A program made the translations under genes and the position numbers. The notes under the pieces were generated by a model that saw nothing but the letters and a program-made list of their open reading frames with translations, did not search any database and was not told the DNA's origin. Shown here one piece after another: positions 58,924-64,000 of a stretch of 64,000 nt of DNA. Each line of letters begins with the position of its first letter. Position 1 is the first letter of the stretch. Origin of the DNA: Lyophyllum atratum (Eukaryota; Basidiomycota; Agaricomycetes; Agaricales; Lyophyllaceae); NCBI GenBank assembly GCA_014905825.1, contig JACGCN010000026.1, positions 124,001 through 188,000 on the forward strand, read 5' to 3'.

Positions 58924-61900
58924 ATGTATATCGAAATCAAGTCCACGGACAAATCGGCATGGTCTGAGGTCTCTGATTCCGGGGGCCTCACCTGACGACC
59001 TAGATCTCTCGCAACTGATGAGAGGTAAAGCGCCTTAACGACGCTTCGCTGTCTCGAAAGTCCCAACCATTGTTCTCACAGCGTAACGGCCATTCCGAAC
59101 GACGATTCAATGTTCATATGATGTCTCTCTTTCCGACTCGGAAGCGGTGTTTCCTCATGGTAACTCGTTTACCTGCGGCGACGTTCCGATTGTCTGTTCC
59201 AAGGCCCAGACGGTCAGCATGGCCAGCACTGGACCCGGGTTTCCTCTCCTTGCTCTATCCAATAAGCGGCCAGGACAAGATCTGCGGCGACAATTAATAC
59301 AGTAAGCATCTCTCCGCATACGGAACTGATCGATGATCAGCCAAACTGGCTCCGTCAATTATTTAACGTTGCAGCGCGGGGTAGGACCAGGCTGAGGCTG
59401 AGTCACCTCAGAAATCACAGCGCTCGGAGATTATCGATTGATCACCGATCTAGTCGAGGTGAGGGCACACACGGTTAACCTCCTGGACTTACCAGTAATA
59501 CCACGTAGACATTGTCGAGCTGTCATACGGATGCATACGGGATACTTATTCAACTCAAATTCTGGAAACTTCATTGGCGGCTCACCTGACCAAGTATCGC
59601 AATGACATGCCCTGACATGCCCACGGATCACCGCAGAAATCATAGATACGACAAGCCTCTCCGATCCTCGATCGTGCAGCATGGAAACAACGTGGTTGCT
59701 AGCACTAAGGTAATGGACCTTCGGACGTCCCTCTAAGCTCGTCATGCGCGGTCAGCGCTCGCCCCGGAATATCCGCGAGTTGTCCCCGGGGTTTGATACT
59801 GCAGATGGGAGGTCCGGCTACGCGGTGCAATTTCAACCTTGGGATAGGATTGCTCAGCGTGGACAGACGTGGGCACGATGCATGCGCGTATTAGATTGGT
59901 AACCGACGCCCCGGCAAATCTAATTACGACTCTGGGGAACATATGTACGTGCGGGGGGAAAGAATTATGTATATAGGGATCAGGATAGTATGTAAAGTAT
60001 GCTAAGTATGATGCCATTACTGCCGGAACATGCGGATACAATCGTACAGCGACATAACCACGAGGAAAAGAACATTGTCAACCATGAAGCAGAGAAGGCA
60101 GAAAGGCTAACATATTACGCATTAAAAGGACCACGAGGAATCAAAGAACAACCACCAATGTCAAAAACCAAACAGAACATGTACAAGGAAAAAACGTCAA
60201 ACTGAAAGCCTGCAGGACGAAGTACAATCACAAGGTCGACCGATGGTGAAGCAATGCACCCGACCGGTCCGTACATCGCTCCGGGAAACGCACGGGCTCC
60301 CGAGTCCCTGATTTTCGACCGTCGCAGAGTAGAGGAGGAGGAGCATGATAGGTATCAATGCTCAACTCGACTCAACTCCAACTCACTACGACACCCTCCA
60401 ACCATGCGTACACCCGCACAAACGCCTCATCATCTCCCCCAACCCTGCCAGCCGCGCTACCCCTGGTCCAAAAATAACCCACACGGACGCCCGCTATCGA
60501 CTCCCAAATCCGACCCCGCGCAGTTGAGACTTTGAGATGGGTTGAAGGAGTTCCGCCGGGGACCCCAACCACATCGCGATGTGGCATGCGTTTGCATCGA
60601 TAACCCTGAAAAAGCCCTGACATGCAGGATAACCATCGCCAATTGCCAATTGCAAGCACCTGCTTTTCCAGCGGTCCAGCGCCCATTTCCAATCCCGCCA
60701 GAGCGTCCAAGTCCAAGCCCGGGCCCATGTCCAGATGATACGACTAGACCCGATGCACCCGCATCTTGTCGCCCGCAAAATGCCCGCATGCGGTCCTAGC
60801 ACCTGAACCCCGCCTTGCGCTCGTATGCGTAATCTATACGCCGCCGCAGCCTCCACCTAACCCCACAGCCCGCGTCATCGTCATCGTCGTGTTCATGTTC
60901 GTGTTCATGTCGTAAAAATAGAAAGCAGAAAGTAGGAGGAGGAGGAACCGAGCCAAAAAACGCGCCAAGGACATCTACATGTCCCGGCATAGGGCGTTCC
61001 ATGCTCTCGCCTCAACTCAACTCGACTCCTGTAATACAGAGGTTCGTGTAGCGTGGCGTGTGTAACTTAGAGAGTGTGTATCATCACAGATGTGTGGAAA
61101 CTTGAAAGAAAAACGTCATGGCAATCTATGTCGTGTCGGGAGTCGTCGAGAATCCTGGTCGTTGGGTTTGGGCATGTGGGGGAGAGGGGGGGGAGGGGGC
61201 AGAAGGGCAGGGCAGGGAAGGATAGGGGCGGAAAACGTCATGGCAATCTATGTCGTGTCGGGGGGTCGTCGAGACCCCTTGTCGTGGGGATTCGTCATGC
61301 GAGGGGGTGGCGAGAAGGGCAGGGCGGGGCAGGGAAGGGGCGGCGGCGGCGGCGAGAAGGGCAGGGCAGGCGGGCGAGAACCCAGTTTTCACAGCGCCGG
61401 GCCGAGGGGCGGGGGCGGACCTGTCCATACCTCTACGAAACAGAAGCAAAAAAACGGCAGCATCAGATCCCAGCGCTTAACCCAATCAGAAGACAGCATT
61501 CAACACATACCTCGTCATTTCCATACGCTCGTTCGCTCCGGCATGGCGTATGAAAAGTTGGAGCTATAACTAGTATATATGCGATGCGATCGAGGGTTCA
61601 AAGGGCTGGGCAGGGAACGAGGAGATGTCGGTACACCGATCTGGGAAGCCGCAGGGTGAGTCGTCGAGACCCCCCTGGGCATGCCTTCACATAGCACATC
61701 GTACGGCAGCTTGGGTTGGACCCGGCATGGTATGGCGTAGGTGGCGGCGGTCCGGGTACGAGTGCGGCGTTTAGTTGGAGCTGGAGCTGGTACGCCTGCG
61801 ATCCAGATCCAGGGTTCGAAGTATCCTGGACAGGGAAAGGGAAAACGACACGCGAGACGATATGCACCAATACGGGAAGTCGCAGGGGCGGAAAATGAAA

Positions 61901-62301
61901 TGAAATGAAAAACCGAGCACAGCAAGGGGCACCAAAGCAGCAACTGAAGCAGAAGTGGGACGACAAATAGGGATGGGAGAGGCAGGACGGGATCGGGATG
62001 AAGAGGAAGAAGAAAAACGATGCTATATGCATGGTTCGCTATAGGTACGTATGTATGCATGTATGGTGGGATGCGGGCGATGGAGATGGTGATACACAAT
62101 AAGAAAGTCAGGCTACGCATGTATACGATGCGGAAACAACAGAAGTAAAAAATTATCAAGAACGCAAGGGCGAAGAAGAACAACTACGGGGGAGCGGACA
62201 GCACGACACCACCAAAAAAAAAAGGAAAAAGAAAAAAACATATTCAAAAAGGACAGAAACAAACCAACGCCCATCCCAAAAAACCCCCACCTCCCCCCAT
62301 C
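58924..62301. other. Gene-poor, G-rich region
   Basis: No supported gene. From 60,250 onward the sequence becomes rich in simple purine tracts. It contains a 122-base tandem duplication (61109-61350) and GC-rich tracts and should include the 3' UTR of the gene starting beyond the right edge. Confidence 0.35.
61109..61350. repeat. Tandem duplication, unit about 122 bases
   Basis: AAAACGTCATGGCAATCTAT and GTCGTGTCGGG occur at 61110 and again at 61232, each followed by a GTCGTCGAGA segment and an AGAAGGGCAGGGCAGGGAAG tract. The second unit is diverged. The GTCGTCGAGACCCC block recurs once more near 61660. Confidence 0.75.
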
Positions 62302-64000
62302 CTACTGCGCAACAACCCCCCCAAAAACCCACCCAATCCACCCCCCCCTCTCCCCTCCCCTTCCCCTCCCAACACCCCACTTCCTCCCCCTCCCCACCTC
62401 CTCCATCTCCCCCCCCACATCCTCCCCAACAGGCGTCTCAGGCGGCTCCCCCAGCCCCTCAACAGACGCAAACGACACGTACCCCTCCGTCGTGCGGAGC
62501 CGCTCGGAGGCTTTGCGCGCGTTGAATTGGGTGGGGCGGGTTGGTGTTGTGGTGGAGGGGTGGTTTGGATGTGGGCGGGAGGAAAGGGGCATGGAGAGGG
62601 AGAGGGTTGGCGGGGATGGGGATGCGGCGGGTGGGGGGAGGTCTTCGGAGGAGGAGGAGGAGTGTGTTAGGAATTGCGACTGTGATTGCGACGACCGAGA
62701 ATTGGAACGAGACCGACTAGGCGTATACACGACCTGCGGATTCGACCTCGACCTTGACCTCGAATGCGAGTGTGGATACGGAAGCGAGCCCCCAAGTTCC
62801 CTAACTCGGAACGGGCTCGGGCTCCCCGGCTCCAGCATCCCACCTCCACCCCTGGGAGGCGTCGGCGGGGGCGTGAGCATAGGACGCTTGCCTTGTCTCT
62901 GCTGCTGCGGCGACAACGAGGACTCGCCGGGTGATGGCAACGAATGCGCATGCCGCGGCGTCGGCGTCGGAGGGGCAAAGGCCGGGCTGTTGGGTACGGC
63001 AGGGAGGGAGTTTGCGTGTGGTCGGGGGCTGGCTGCGTGGCTTGGGGTGCGTGGTGTGCGTGGCGTACGCGGGAGGGGCGGGAGGTTGAGTGGGAGGGGA
63101 GGCATCGAGGGCGTCTGGGAGCGTTGGCGGGGCTGCGACTTGGACGCGGAGTTTGGGGTACGTGGAGGGGCGGGGGCGGAGGACTGGCTCCTGCTGCTGC
63201 TGCGGAGGGAGGGCGAGTGGGACGGAGACGACGACGTGCGTGCTTGTGACTGCGCATTGGTATTCGTGTTGGGGTTGGTAAAGGAGTATTGCGAGAGGGA
63301 CGACGAGGACGTCGAGGTCGATATCTTCAAAAGAAAAGCGCATATAGTCAGCCTATACGTCCGAACATGATGAGTGCACATCCAACATACCGAGTCTTTC
63401 TCCCGCTCCCTCCAGGGCCACCCCCCAATCTCGTCCCTCACCTCATTGCTCGTCCTCCTCTCCCTCTCTCTGGTGTCAAACTGCTCACATGTCGCACGTC
63501 CGCACGAATGCGCATCCGCACTGAGGACGCGCTCGAGCCGGGCCCGCAGGGCCTTTTCAGGGGGCGTCATAGGGAGAGCCATGGATGGCGTGTTCGTGTT
63601 CAAGTTTGGGGGTAGCGACGCAGGGAGGGACTGGCGTTTTCTCGTGCGGGGCGTTTGTTGCAGTTGTAGTGGGGACGGCGAAGACGGGGAGTGCGAGTGT
63701 TGAGAGTGCGAGGGGGAGGGTGAGTGCGTGGTGCGCTTCTTAGTCGTACTTGTACTGCTGGGAGTGTGGGGCCGGGGGGCAGGGGAAGGGGAAGGGGACG
63801 CAGCACGTGTTGGTGTGCGAGGGAGGAAGGGGTAGGAAGGTGAGGGGGAGGGATAGCCTGGCTCCGTCTCGGCGTCGCCGCCGTAGCAGGGGCGTGGCGA
63901 GGAACTCGAGGCGATCGGTGTGCTGTGCGTGTTTGTGTTTGAGATCGACGTGGACGTGGTGCGGCGAGGGAGGGGCCTGCGAAACAGGAGCGAGTCCTGC
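62302..64000 (-). CDS. Ser/Pro-rich protein, 5' end cut by the window edge
   Basis: The minus frame is open from the right edge of the window to the stop at 62302, so the start lies outside. Visible order: low-complexity Ser/Pro/Thr/His-rich sequence, then a conserved-looking block ALPMTPPEKALRARLERVLS, then CGRATCEQFDTRERERR and IGGWPWREREKDS. An intron near 63327-63391 follows (GTATGTTG donor). The rest is strongly low-complexity (SSSPSHSPSLRSSSRSQSS, SRSRSRSNPQ), with a short conserved-looking end ERLRTTEGYVSFASVEGL. The helical PPEKALRARLERVL segment and the CEQF...GGWPWRER block suggest a real small domain, but I do not recognise it. No membrane segment is visible in the part seen. Confidence 0.7.
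   Translation of the reverse strand, partial: QDSLLFRRPLPRRTTSTSISNTNTHSTPIASSSSPRPCYGGDAETEPGYPSPSPSYPFLPRTPTRAASPSPSPAPRPHTPSSTSTTKKRTTHSPSPSHSQHSHSPSSPSPLQLQQTPRTRKRQSLPASLPPNLNTNTPSMALPMTPPEKALRARLERVLSADAHSCGRATCEQFDTRERERRTSNEVRDEIGGWPWREREKDSVCWMCTHHVRTYRLTICAFLLKISTSTSSSSLSQYSFTNPNTNTNAQSQARTSSSPSHSPSLRSSSRSQSSAPAPPRTPNSASKSQPRQRSQTPSMPPLPLNLPPLPRTPRTPRTPSHAASPRPHANSLPAVPNSPAFAPPTPTPRHAHSLPSPGESSLSPQQQRQGKRPMLTPPPTPPRGGGGMLEPGSPSPFRVRELGGSLPYPHSHSRSRSRSNPQVVYTPSRSRSNSRSSQSQSQFLTHSSSSSEDLPPPAASPSPPTLSLSMPLSSRPHPNHPSTTTPTRPTQFNARKASERLRTTEGYVSFASVEGLGEPPETPVGEDVGGEMEEVGRGRKWGVGRGRGGERGGWIGWVFGGVVAQ

Noticed and set aside
62492..63370. 292-codon plus frame rich in Gly/Asp/Arg
   Set aside because: Antisense shadow of the Ser/Pro-rich minus-strand gene, which has the better codon structure, conserved blocks and splice signals.
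1..64000. CRISPR array, rRNA genes, intact transposon or viral genes
   Set aside because: No regularly spaced identical short repeats with unique spacers, no rRNA core sequences, and no transposase, reverse transcriptase or capsid motifs were seen.

Overview
The window looks like nuclear DNA of a filamentous basidiomycete, most likely an Agaricomycete. The reasons are the many short (about 50-70 base) GT-AG introns, the expanded family of F-box-like proteins with the pattern PQEIIDKVLEE...STLRACSIVSSAFRxPAQ, a DUF6593 protein, an MLKL-like four-helix bundle protein, intron-containing tRNA genes and the absence of any bacterial operon structure. I cannot name the species. Every exon structure here was built by eye from splice motifs and reading frames.

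Layout. From 0.4 to 7.4 kb lie three F-box/LRR-like genes, two of them damaged. From 7.6 to 11.8 kb there is a copied fragment of the SEC2 5' end, a low-complexity RGG-type protein gene on the minus strand and the intact SEC2 Rab exchange factor gene. A tRNA-Trp gene follows (12.3 kb), then a Ser-rich conserved protein, an annexin, a decayed protein-tyrosine-phosphatase-like gene and a DUF6593 gene (13-19.6 kb). The stretch 19.6-24.8 kb is mostly relics plus a second tRNA-Trp. From 24.8 to 29.6 kb are two tandem secreted bicovalent FAD oxidases (AA7/berberine-bridge type). Behind them is a degenerate repeat array with a period near 320 bases that contains the scar of a third oxidase copy. An intronless ADP-ribosylglycohydrolase gene lies at 31.9-33.1 kb.

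The region 33.2-37.3 kb is gene-poor. A long Zn2Cys6 transcription factor gene spans 37.3-40.8 kb. It is followed by another F-box gene, an isopenicillin-N-synthase-type 2OG-Fe(II) oxygenase and an F-box relic (41.5-46.1 kb). From 46.4 to 55.2 kb there is a two-TM Pro/Ser-rich membrane protein whose 3' end is copied 5.5 kb downstream, a small unknown protein, an acidic-tailed protein with a possible PD-(D/E)XK motif and a small Cys-rich secreted protein. At 56.7-58.2 kb a gene joins an MLKL/HeLo-like helical N-terminus to an Asn-rich C-terminus that resembles a prion-forming amyloid motif. The right edge cuts a Ser/Pro-rich gene (62.3 kb to the end).

Common thread. There is little sign of co-regulated clusters apart from the tandem oxidases. 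The dominant theme is birth and death of duplicated genes: F-box relics, the SEC2 fragment, the oxidase scar, the copied 3' UTR and the decayed phosphatase. The most interesting functional lead is the candidate cell-death executor at 56.7-58.2 kb.
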